From Pagrus major (taxonomy: Eukaryota; Chordata; Actinopteri; Spariformes; Sparidae), in NCBI RefSeq assembly GCF_040436345.1, contig NC_133221.1:21524665-21588664 (forward strand): a stretch of 64,000 bases of DNA. Direction: 5' to 3'. This document shows, one piece after another, positions 53,901-64,000 of this stretch; position 1 is the stretch's first letter, and each line of letters starts with the position of its first letter. Made by a program: the position numbers and the translations under genes. The notes beneath the pieces were generated by a model. It was not told the DNA's origin and made no database searches. It saw only the letters and a program-made list of their open reading frames with translations.

Positions 53901-56900
53901 AAAGGGGCAAATAAGATTCACTGTAATTACTGTATGAGCTTTGATAGATTTCAAGATTTTGACCAAAAGTAAAAACAAAAAATGTTCAGCCCTGACTGCT
54001 GATTTAATGCTATATTGATATACAATACTGGTTGGGTGGTGACCCTTGAACTCCTGTTCTTTCATCTGTTTTTCTTCTCTCTCTCTCTCCCTCTTTCTCT
54101 CTCTGTCTCTCTGACTCTCCGTCAGACCAGACAGTGTTTACTTAGTGCAGGCCTTCACAAGGTGTTTTGGAGCATGTGCGTACATGCGCCCCGGCATTGC
54201 CGTCTAAGTCCGGGCATGCCATAATTAGAACGTCGTACCATTTTTTGGGTTCCCATCCCTCTCTTTCCTTCTCTCCTTCTCTCCCCTCCTCTCAGTTTAT
54301 AGTTTCTCTCTCTCCACACCAGTCCTCACCTTTTTCCCCCCTGCCTATCCCTGGCTGCACATGTGTCTGTCTGTGTGTGTGAGTGTGTGTGTTTGTGTGT
54401 GATTGTGTGGTGTGTCTACTGATGCACACCTTACTTGAACTCTCTGGTTTGGCTATGGTCTCGCGCTCTCTTTGCTTTGCTGTGTTTGGACGTTTCTGAC
54501 GGAAGAGTTGACAAATGAGACTAAAGCAGTAGAGGATGTACTACGTGAAAAAGAAGGTAACAATTCTTTTTTTTTTTCCCGCTCATTGTGCACCACTTTC
54601 AGTTGTTTGCCATATGTCTGCACTGTACATGCAGCAGGGATAAATCTGGGACTATTTTGTTATATTAGTGATTTTCATTATTTGTCTTTTCATATTATTA
54701 TGTGTTGGTTGGCTTGTCTTGTTGAATCTGAATCAACCGATGCTAAAATGGTTGGATAATGGATTCCCTGTTGGTCAAAGAAAGTAATTATGTGATGCTG
54801 ATAAGTAGAAGATTGGCAATAGGACTGTAGTTGGCTGTTTCTGCTTTTTCGACTTTTCTGTGTTTTTGTTAGCGTGAGAAGAAATCAACACATGAGCATG
54901 GATGGTAATAAAAATGTTTTCCTTCTACAGTAGCTTCTGAGTCCCTGTACAACTATATATGGGCCTCACAGAGTGTTAACTTTGACAGTGCAACAAATCT
55001 TCCCTCTGCTCAAACACAGTGGAGAGGACAAGAAGGGAATGGCAGGCAATTAGGCAGATTACGCCTGTGTTTTACAACTTGCCTCATATAGCCCGAAGGA
55101 GGCTACTGTGGGGACCTCACTGCAACTGCCACACACTTACACTCATTCTCACACACCCACACACACACAAACACACACGTTTGTGTCTGTGTAGGTCACA
55201 CAAAAGTGCTCAAAAGGTGATTTTGGACACCTACCCGGACAGTTACACATGCACCCGTCCCACACACTTCCCGCAACTCACCCATCCCAGTGTAATCCGA
55301 CCTCCCTTAAAGCCCCTGTGTCTCCTGCACCTCTACCTGTGCCCTCCCTCCGTCTCTCTCCTCCCTCCTTCCTCGCCTCCCTCATTCTCGTCCCTCTTCT
55401 TCTCTCCACAGTCCCAATACAACTTGCTGAGCAGCAGCATGGAGAGCCTGGGGAGCCGCGCAACGTCCGCCAGCCCCTACAGCTCCGAGAACGCCTCCTC
55501 GTCGGCCGTGCCCACCCCCTCACCATACTCCCAGCCCAACTCCACCTTCGAGGGCCTGTCGCCTGCCCCGGCCATCCCCTCCAACACCGACTACCCTGGT
55601 CTTCACGCCTTCCAGGTGTCCTTCCAGCAGTCTAGCACCGCCAAGTCTGCCACATGGACCGTGAGTACACACACTTTCTTGGCTTTGGCATGCTGTGTAT
55701 GTGTGTGTGTGTGTGTGTGTTTCCTTCTCTCTTCTTTCTGGCCCTCTGTCTTACTGAGTAACTATCTTGCGCACACATAAATATGCACACACAGACATAC
55801 TTTCACGCACACACATGTACGCACACTCAATCAAGCCAGCACATGTTGCAGGCGTGTCGCGTGCAAGAGAAAGTAGTGCATCATTCAGTGATTCATCTTG
55901 TCCTCCACTCACCCCCCGCAGTCAAATTGTATGTGATGAATGCAACAGGGAGAGTTCGGTGCGTGGTCAGGAAAGTTTTTGGTCCCGTGTGTGTTTTGTC
56001 TTTGTAGACAGTTCTAGCACTCAATATGTCATTAGAGTCCATTTTATTTTTTAAAGCACATGGTTGAATATAATTTTCAGGATTTAGTTAGTTCCCTTTA
56101 CAGTATAAGTGTAAGTCTAGGAATTAATGTGTCATATTGCTTCACTATATGAGATCAATGCAGATAAAATATATGACAATGTAGTGGTCAAGATCTGGTA
56201 TTTGATTTTCAACTTTTAGGACACACTTTTAGGACTCCACAGGTTGATTTGCAAAAGGGACAAAATAACACGTTAACATCTATTGTTCGGAAAATAATTC
56301 CTCTCACAGCTGATGCTCTTTCTGCCAATACACGGTAGCAGTAGTAGTACACTACTACATTTTACCATTCAAAATGGGATAAGAACAAACAAAAAAAACA
56401 TGTACTTAGGAGCTTAGGGCAAGACTTCACCAAACCACACAACTACTTTGTGATCTGATGGTGGTGAGAGACAGGTGAAACGGGAGCTGTGTAATTTGTC
56501 ATGACACGACGAGAGGTCTCCGGCTAGAGAGGTGTCACCTCCAACTGTCACACAGTTGACCTCCCTGAAACAAGAGAATAAATAGACAAACTGTGTGCGT
56601 CTTCATGTGTCTCTGAGCGTTCAGGCCTGTGATGGACCGAGGGGCTCCTAAGCGGCTGTGTTTGCTGGAAGTAACCATGCGTGGTGGGCTCCTTTACTCA
56701 GCCCTCAGTGATGTAAGAAGATCCCCCTCTAAACATTAGAGCGGTGGTCTTTGACCTGCTGCTTTTCTCTCTCTGTCTCTTTCTTCCTCAGTGCTTAACA
56801 CACACTCATGGCTGTCACCTGTGGCGCCTAAAGTTTCGCTCCGTCCTCTCCTAAAATACGTCTGTCAACTCCTGTCTCTCACTTCCATTCTCTGACTCAC

Positions 56901-59057
56901 GTTTTCTCACAGCCAAACTACACTGACAGAAAACAAAGGAAAACATGGAGAAAAAATTATAGTTTGTTTTACCTGAGAAATCACTGCAATGAAATGAAAT
57001 CTTGAAATATGGCAGGAACATGTTTCAACCTGTTTGGTTAAACATGATTGTTGCTACACTGCCCTCCAAAATAACGTCCCGTATTCTCCTATTAATTCAC
57101 AGTTTTGAATGTTCTTAATAACCTGATTAAGGAATTACATCAACTCAAATCAGTTTTTTTTTACTTTGACATGAAGGGTGCCTGCCAACAGATCATCTGA
57201 TTCAGCGTCTTAACTCACTGCAGTCCCTCCTACTGCTTTGCAACAAAATAAACGGCTTTGGTTTGCATGGATAATAGTTTGAAAATGATCCTAATTCTGA
57301 GAACAAAGAAGGCGGCTTCGAAACCACCTGTCAGCAGTTTTTTTTGTAACCCGGAGAGGAGAGACAAAGGAGTTTTTGACTGGCACACGACTTAAGATAC
57401 AGATGATGGCGCAGCAGAAAAAGGATTGTGAGGAGACCTGTGATTATTCAGATGCCTTTGCTGCCATTAAACAGGAGGGATTAAAATGAGAGAGAAACTG
57501 GGTGATTGCTCTTAGCTTTTACTGAGTTTAATTTAATGCATTGTTTTAACTTGCACACCTGGTTATAAGATCAGCAAAGTATCAGAGGATGTGTTGACAT
57601 GTTATTACACAGTAGATAGGGAACAACAACATTTTCAATGTGTGAAATGATGCATGTGTGATTCTGTAGGATACATTTTGATACCACTTATGGCCTTACA
57701 GGAAGCTTTAGAAATGGTAAAAAGTACACTGCAGTACAGTTGTCTTCTTCATAACCGTTTCTTAAAATGCAAGCAAAGAAATAGGGTTGCAGCTAACAAT
57801 TATTTTCATTGTTGATCAATCTGTTGATTGTTTTCTCAATTAAGAGTCGTTTGGTCTACAAAATGACAGAAAATGGTGACAAATGTTCAATGATCAGTGT
57901 TTCCCGAAGTCAAAGATCACATCCTCAAATGTTCACAACCCAAAGATATTCAGTTGGTTAGAGAAAGATACATAGAAAAGTAAAGAAACTAGAAAATATC
58001 TGCATATAACAATTGGTAATAATTAGTAGTCAGCAACTAATCAACGTCTTGTTGTAGCTCGACAGGAAAATGAAAAATGAAAGTTTAATCATGTTTCACA
58101 GAATAAACAAAGCCAAGAAAACCAAGTGTACATAACGGTTTTCCAAGGTTTGTTCAAGCTCCGGGCTCAGATCACATCAGTGAGTTGTTTTAGAAGTGTT
58201 AGTTTTAGATTACGGTCAATCCTGTTCAGGAATGACCACATTTCTGAGAATGGGAAGGGATTCCCCCTAAAATAACACCAGGAGAGCATGAGGATTGGTG
58301 TGTTTCTAATGTATATGCACATCTTAGTGTGTGTATTTATGCAAAATTCAGTGGAAGGCCCAAGTTTGGACATGCTTGAAAAAAAGGATGACTATGTGGA
58401 CCAGACTTAGTCACCTTGTTTATATGAAAGAGTTAACAGTCTCTGGTTTTCAGGCTTATTTCTTGCGGCCTCAGGCAGTGGGGAATGCCAAGCACCATAG
58501 GGGCATATTGACTGTAATCAGTTACCTAGCCGCCCCCCATCCCCACCCCTCTGCCTCCCACTAAGAGCGGGTGGCATGCAGTACTTTGGGTGATTACGAG
58601 AAATGCCTATTGCATCAAGCATTTTTCATGAAATCCCCCCTTCTCAAGTTGTCAACTGAATGATTGACGGAGGTTAGGTTTGTGTCTGCACACAACGGGC
58701 CACGAAGTCAGAGAAGAGAAGAGAAGAGAAGAGAAGAGAAGAGAAGAGAAGAGAAGAGAAGAGAAGAGAAGAGAAAAGAAGAGAAACCTGGAGATGATGG
58801 GAACAGAAGACACAATCATACTGTTTCCACATACAGTAAGTCCATTCAAACCCATGTTAAGCTAGTCTGGTAATCCTCCAGTCCCCCTCCTGTCTCGTCA
58901 AGACGCCGTGCATTAGTGATAATAGCTCTGAAACTCTGCCGCTCTCTTGCCTCTTGAAGATGATTCTTGGCTTGGACGCACTGTGACTGGAAATGAGATC
59001 TAACACCTCAGCCTTGTCAAATAATAAGACCTCTTTCCGTACACCTAGACTTTAGTT

Positions 59058-59122
<65 letters not shown>

Positions 59123-61999
59123 GCATGTACAGTATGTGTCAGGAGTGAGGGGGTGTGATGCGGTGGCTGCGGGCTCAAGCATGCACTGCAAGGCGGCTTG
59201 TCAGAAGCTGCTCTTCCCAGCTATTAGCCTCTCTCTGTTAGGACACAGGTCCCAACACGCCCTGCACAATGCACCCTTCCCTTCCTTTCCCCATGCATCA
59301 TCCGTGGCCACATCACCGCTGGCCTTCCTGCCGAGCAATGGATTGGGGGAAACACACTGTATAAGGCAAATTTCAGTCCTCAGATGTGTTTTATCAATGG
59401 CAACACACAAGCAAGTTTGATTCAGATCAATTTGTAATGCAAAGTGCTTTTTATAAAATTTCAGTATATGAAGTGCTTCATCTTTAAGCCTTCATGATTG
59501 ATAGCTAACAGTGTACATTTTCCAGTATCAACATTGGCCACGAAATGTTCTGGACCGTGGGATGCCATCAATCCAGGACACTTACACATTACTTTTACAA
59601 TCTCTATGGACTGTGTCAGTACGGTAAATGCATCCTTGAGAGTATGGTGATTGCCAGTCAATATGAAGCTATTCAACATACTGTTTACAGTATCTGATCT
59701 GTCAACAGGTTGAAAAGGTCAGAATTATTTTTTTCAGATCATATTTGGCTCAGATAGTTCCCTCATCACCAACACTTTCCAGTGTAGTTTCTAATTTATT
59801 GCTTTCTAAGGCAAAAATGTTTGACAAAAATATTAGGTTTGAATGACTCAGGGTTAAGTCTTTAACTACAGAGAGCCAGGTTTAGATAATTACTGTTGTT
59901 AAAAAACACTAAAGGTCATTACATCTTTCCTTATATCCTCATCAGTCACATAGAGACAAACAGCAATTATCATGACGTCAAGGAGGGTGAATGCGATTCT
60001 CCTATTTTATATATATTTGATTCCAGCATAATTACAGACTGTACAGAGTTCAGCGTAGACTGAGGGGTGTACAACATGCATACTGTGTGTGTGCACGCGC
60101 GCGTAAACATATTGATATTTGGACAGTTAAGCGAATTTGCAGCGGGCATGCTGTTGCTTGTGTATATGGATGACAGCCTGGCAATTATCACCCTGTCTCC
60201 AGGAGCCTGTCGGGACCTGCCTCCACCGGTCCACCGTGTAGAGGCAGAGATGGATGGATGGATGGATGGATGGATGGATGGATGGATGGATGGATGGATG
60301 GAGGGATGGAAGGATGGAGGGATATATGTTTCTATTCCAGAGACGATTAGTCGTTCAAATTACATTGTTTCTATTACATTACATTTTCCTAGTAAAACAA
60401 AACTCCCTGATGACCTCAAGAAATGTTAATTATGTGGAAGAAAATAAACATGTAGTCTGGTCTGGATTAAGAAGCTGAGGGTCTGCAGTGCATGAAGCTT
60501 AGTTGTAAAAAGACATAGTGGTTCTTTGCAATGCATGTTTGTTATGGGTAGTACATTTTGTAATATCTCACAAAATTGCAAACAGATTTCATTGAAGATT
60601 GGTGGAAAGTTTGGTATTCGGCCAAGGTTAATAGTGAAGATTCAGGAGACCTTTAACAGGGATTTCTTAAATTTTTGAGCATTTAGAAATGATTACTGTT
60701 TATAATGAAATATTTCTCATTCCCTTTCTAAATTTCCTCTTCTTACTCACCTTGACGATTTTTTACATATCATTGACAATGCAAACAATCTCTAAGCCTG
60801 TCATTGTTTTTGTGCTCTCTCCATCTCTTTCTCCTTCCTCTCCGACACTTCATCCTTCTCTACGTCCTGAAACGAAGCCAAGTTTTTGCATCACTCATGA
60901 TCTCTGTCTGTACAAGAAGATACACATCAGATACTGTAGAGTGTTTTTTTACATTTTTTATTAATGCGCTTCACTTCTGGACTCACAGATTCATGTGTGT
61001 GTGTGTGTGTGCATGCCTATGTGTCGTCGGTGCATGTGCACACTAGTCTGTGTGGAGGACGAGTTGAGACGTCTCTCATGGCATCCCATGGGAAGACTGA
61101 AGACACAAAAAGTAATTTATGACTTTCTCGTGCACTCCGAGGTGTTCAAAAACAATATCACCACACGCTGATCCCTGCTGATCCTGCAACTTATCAACTG
61201 ATCCCATTTTTTTTCTCTTTTCTTTTTTGTGGATAAAGAACTAAATTTGTTTGTCTACAATAGTTCCCTTTAATCCTGGGCCAACAGGATTTTAGCATGC
61301 ATGTGGAACTTCAAATCATTATTGACCACCACTCAGCTGGCACCATCATTGTTTCTATTACATTACATTTTCCTAGTAATCTGCATGTGTAATATTGTGG
61401 CTGTGTGAGTGTGGGTCAGTCAAAAATGGTAAAGGGAAATAGCTGGAGTGTTTGTGACAGAGGACACAGTCTTGTTTTTAATGCTTGTCCTCCTCCTCAA
61501 AAACCTTGAGTACCCAGTTAACCCGCTCCTTGTCTTTGAAAATGACTGATTAGCTCATTGGACTGAACATGTCCTCCAATATGAGTAATATTTATTTGTC
61601 AAAGTGACATTATCATTGCGTAATAATATAGATAAATACAGATATTTTTCAAACTCATCTTGTTGTCTCCACATACGACATTTATCATTGCATTAGGGAT
61701 GTAGGGAAAAATACTAAAACACAAAGTCAGTGTACTTTCTGAATTCTTCTACACAAACGCATACTAAAAAAGTTTTTATTCATTTTTTCTGTTGTGATCA
61801 TTCAGTTTTCGAGATGTGATTGTTGCTGCAGGAAAAGTCCCCGGTCTGTAAATAAGAAATCTGTCTGGCTGTTACATCTCAGAGAAATTATTTATTCATG
61901 GTATGGAGGCGCTGTTGAGACTTGTCAGCGAAAGCTAGGTGGGAAAAGGTAATGTTTTGCACAGGTATTTCCATTACCCTAAAGGGAGTGCTCACGCCT

Positions 62000-62042
<43 letters not shown>

Positions 62043-63966
62043 TGCAGTGCATGTGTGTGTGAGACTTGGAAAATGTGCGTGTTGCTTTGAGGGGCTTAGT
62101 AACGGTGTCACAACAAGGAATCCAAGCGGTTATTGGTGTAGGGCTGAGTCTTTCCCAGCCGTAGTCAAGCCAGAGGTTGTCTGGAGGCAGAGCTAAATCA
62201 GAGTTTCTAAAAGTTTCTACATTTAAATTTGAAAAATTTAACTGATGCGTTGCAAAATATAACTTTTGGTCTCTAATAATTGTCAAGTTCAAGTGGATAC
62301 TACACTTCCCATAATGCAATTCAAACAACATCTTTTGTTAGACTCTTCCTGCCTCGTAAATGTCTACTTCCTTCAAACTCCATACTGCCAGTATTTAATA
62401 CAGGCTTTCTGGTAAGTCTGAGATAACCCCAATGACATCATGAGGGTTATTTTTTGAAGCTTGGGACAGCTCCCTCCAGAGCCGCAGAAGACTTTAACAA
62501 ATGTGTTCGCAGAATCAGTAATGTTCCAAGTGATAACTAAATGTATATGCTTCAAAGATGAACTTGTTACCTTATGTTGTGTAATTTCTCAAGGCCAGTG
62601 ATGACAACAGATGTTTTATGTGTGACAATTGGCTAACAGATCTGGTTAATCCCAGGGTTCAGGGTTTCACTCAAGCACTAAAAACAATCTCATGTATGAT
62701 TTTTTTTCTTACATAAAAGCTATCAGTAAGTCAGTAAGTGGTTCATGATCTGATGAAATCCTCCAGAACTTGATGTTTGAATTATTTTTGTCATAGAGTG
62801 CCCTGTGGCGTTTGGATTCAGGCGTATTGTAGCATGTTCACACAGGACAACTGTCTTCTCAGTTTTTTTTTCCAGAAGGTCCCTGTTTGATTCCACAGAG
62901 AAGATTTTTGAGATTTCACGATTGTGTCGGGGCATGTTAAGGCTTTTTTCATCCCTGGTCCTGGTGTCTTTAGATGCATCTGTACGGGTATTTACACACA
63001 TATAAATAGCCGTTAAATGAGGAGTCATTGCAGACTTGAAGACAGCTTATCATTATTCTTATTGAACTTTACTGTAACCTACTGTGACTGGCAGAGGTAA
63101 AATACATTATTTTTGTTGTTCATCTGGAACACACCTGAAACCATTTTTTCCAAACTTTCCTTTTGAACTCACACTTCTCCTCTGCCAGCTGTAGCATCTC
63201 ACATTACTACCCACAACCCAGTCTGCTGGATAATAATTGTTTATTCATTCTAATAACACAGTAATTACCTTCACTACACAGATGTAAATTTGCTGTTGAC
63301 TGTTTTACAGTTCTCTTGTATTTTCCCTTTCATGCTCTCCCTTCCTCAAATAACATTTGTCTTGCAGTTATGATTTTATGTGATAATAACAGCATCTTGT
63401 GGTCACACCCCACTATTTTATCATCATATTATTACCCAGCTCTTTATTTGTCCACCTTCTCCTCTACTATTTAAAATACTCCTTTAGCTGCCATGCTGAT
63501 AGATAACTGAGTGGCTCAAATCCAATGTTATTTCATTTTGAATCAATTTCACCTCCTGAAAAGGGTTTTTGCTGTAATGTAAGTGATAGTTTGTGTGTAC
63601 TTGTTGTCTTAAGTTTGAAATATGTAAATATAGAGGCACTCTGTGTGGCTGACTGATTGTGAGAATATCTGAGACAGACAGATCTTTCATTGTTGCTTTT
63701 TCGCACACTTAAAGTTGCTTTTTATTGACCCTTTTCACTGACTCGAGCCTCTCTGTCCCTGTGCTCTTATCCCACCCAGTACTCTCCGTTGCTGAAGAAG
63801 CTCTACTGCCAGATTGCCAAGACCTGTCCGATCCAAATCAAACTGTCCTCCTCTCCTCCACATGGCAGTATCATCAGAGCCATGCCCGTGTACAAGAAGG
63901 CGGAGCACGTCACAGAAGTGGTCAAACGGTGCCCCAACCACGAACTAGGACGAGACTTCAATGACA
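49891..63966 (+). CDS. tp73: Tumor protein p73 (TA isoform), 5' part; continues past the window
   Basis: Coding exons 49891-49949 (exon 2 from its acceptor at 49854), 50305-50455, 55412-55660, 63780-63966; phases agree and give 215 aa before the right edge. p73 is a p53-family transcription factor with roles in development, ciliogenesis and apoptosis. The transactivation motif FEHLWSSL (F13, W17, L20) binds MDM2 and co-activators. Exon 4 has a Ser/Pro-rich linker and the start of the DNA-binding domain ('[13 protein letters not shown]'); exon 5 continues '[22 protein letters not shown]' to '[12 protein letters not shown]', including the zinc ligands Cys and His. Exon 5 is 187 bases, as in human TP73 by recall. 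It is p73, not p63 or p53, by '[30 protein letters not shown]' and by the wrap73 neighbour. Intron 3 contains the candidate deltaN promoter; intron 4 is over 8 kb. Confidence 0.96.
50884..50950 (+). repeat. (TG)n microsatellite, about 67 bp
   Basis: In tp73 intron 3, 400 bases upstream of the p53-type response element. Uninterrupted. Confidence 0.98.
51342..51361 (+). promoter_or_regulatory. p53-family response element in tp73 intron 3
   Basis: Two half-sites without spacer, GGGCAAGCCT and GGGCCTGCCT. The first fits RRRCWWGYYY at all ten positions, the second at nine, so 19 of 20. Human TP73 intron 3 carries a p53/p73-responsive element upstream of the deltaN-p73 start, which gives negative feedback on p53 and TAp73. 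The position in the same intron supports the same role here. An AAATAAGG TATA-like sequence follows at 51388-51395 and a GGGGGCGG GC box right after it. Confidence 0.8.
51388..51653 (+). CDS. tp73: Candidate deltaN-p73 first exon (exon 3')
   Basis: Downstream of the response element and TATA-like box, a donor GTG|GTAAGT at 51653 follows a short frame ATGCTGTGTAGTGTG (51639-51653) that ends in phase 0, the phase of exon 4 (55412). The resulting N-terminus would be M-L-C-S-V joined to S-Q-Y-N-L-L, against human M-L-Y-V-G-D.... An alternative upstream ATG at 51506, spliced over a 55-base interval (51574-51628), also reaches exon 4 in frame with 31 codons, but 55 bases is very short for a vertebrate intron. 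Coordinates here start at the TATA-like box; the transcription start is unknown. Confidence 0.5.
53005..53218 (-). mobile_element. Degraded hAT-like MITE copy in tp73 intron 3
   Basis: AAAGATATTCAGTTGGTTGT and TCAGTTAATCATTTCAGGAT then TTAGGCTGCACAACTAG resemble the reverse orientation of the 27492-27761 family. Ends not resolved. Confidence 0.5.
57782..58062 (-). mobile_element. hAT-like MITE copy in tp73 intron 4
   Basis: Begins TAGGGTTGCAGCTAACAATT and ends GTTGTAGCTCGA. Internal words CACAACCCAAAGATATTCAG and CACATCCTCAAATGTTCAC are the reverse complement of the 27492-27761 copy. No target duplication was found. Confidence 0.65.
58711..58785 (+). repeat. (GAGAA)n pentanucleotide microsatellite
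   Basis: About fourteen GAGAA units with one GAGAAAAGAA variant near the end, in tp73 intron 4. Purine-only strand. Confidence 0.95.
59061..59117 (+). repeat. (TG)n microsatellite
   Basis: About 28 GT units in tp73 intron 4. Confidence 0.97.
60250..60313 (+). repeat. (ATGG)n tetranucleotide microsatellite
   Basis: Thirteen or so ATGG units with GAGGG and AAGG variants at the 3' end. Confidence 0.95.
60363..61379 (+). repeat. Isolated 33-bp exact direct repeat, 984 bp apart
   Basis: The words at 60363-60395 and 61347-61379 are identical over 33 bases (core TTCTATTACATTACATTTTC), while the flanks differ completely. Not part of the neighbouring microsatellites. Confidence 0.85.
62004..62038 (+). 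repeat. (TG)n microsatellite
   Basis: About 17 GT units in tp73 intron 4. Confidence 0.95.
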
Positions 63967-64000
63967 GTATGAAGCCAGATTATTTCACCATCACCGCTTG

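Noticed and set aside
55019-55780. 253-codon frame running through the end of tp73 intron 3 and exon 4
   Set aside because: It shares the exon 4 frame but has no ATG before exon 4 (it opens with GTG), and the acceptor at 55410-55411 is clean. The upstream part is CA- and Pro-rich intron.

Overview
The window looks like teleost nuclear DNA, probably from a spiny-rayed or related fish. The reasons are compact multi-exon genes with GT-AG introns, many long (CA/TG)n microsatellites, several fish-type miniature transposons, and proteins that align well from memory with vertebrate families. I had no database access, so gene names rest on recalled family sequences and on exon-phase checks. Every gene model below keeps one open frame across all its junctions.

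Layout: (1) 1-3700, repeat-rich flank with one decayed LINE fragment and no convincing gene. (2) 3877-5656 (+), a six-exon class II-type ARF GTPase. (3) 9579-21513 (-), all 22 coding exons of appl1, tail-to-tail with the ARF gene; its introns carry a degenerate 24-bp minisatellite, a possible LTR-like unit and microsatellites. (4) 21.5-25.3 kb, a CpG-containing appl1 promoter with inverted CCAAT boxes, then repeats including a terminal-inverted-repeat MITE. (5) 25303-28620 (+), tprg1l (Mover), six exons. (6) 31350-45413 (-), wrap73, 12 coding exons, with a 7.7-kb intron holding a 740-bp transposon that has ~215-bp inverted repeats. (7) from ~46.5 kb (+), the 5' half of tp73: coding exons 2-5 are inside the window and the gene runs off the right edge in the DNA-binding domain.

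Functionally, the ARF and appl1 genes both act in membrane traffic (Arf GTPase; Rab5 effector on early endosomes), and their human counterparts ARF4 and APPL1 lie on the same arm, 3p14. tprg1l-wrap73-tp73 matches the human 1p36.3 order and parallels the TPRG1-TP63 pair. The junction of the two blocks falls between 21.5 and 25.3 kb. The most interesting regulatory signal is in tp73 intron 3: a 19/20 match to the p53-family response element at 51342-51361, followed by a TATA-like box, a GC box and a short ATG exon that splices in frame to exon 4. This is a strong candidate for the internal P2 promoter that makes deltaN-p73.
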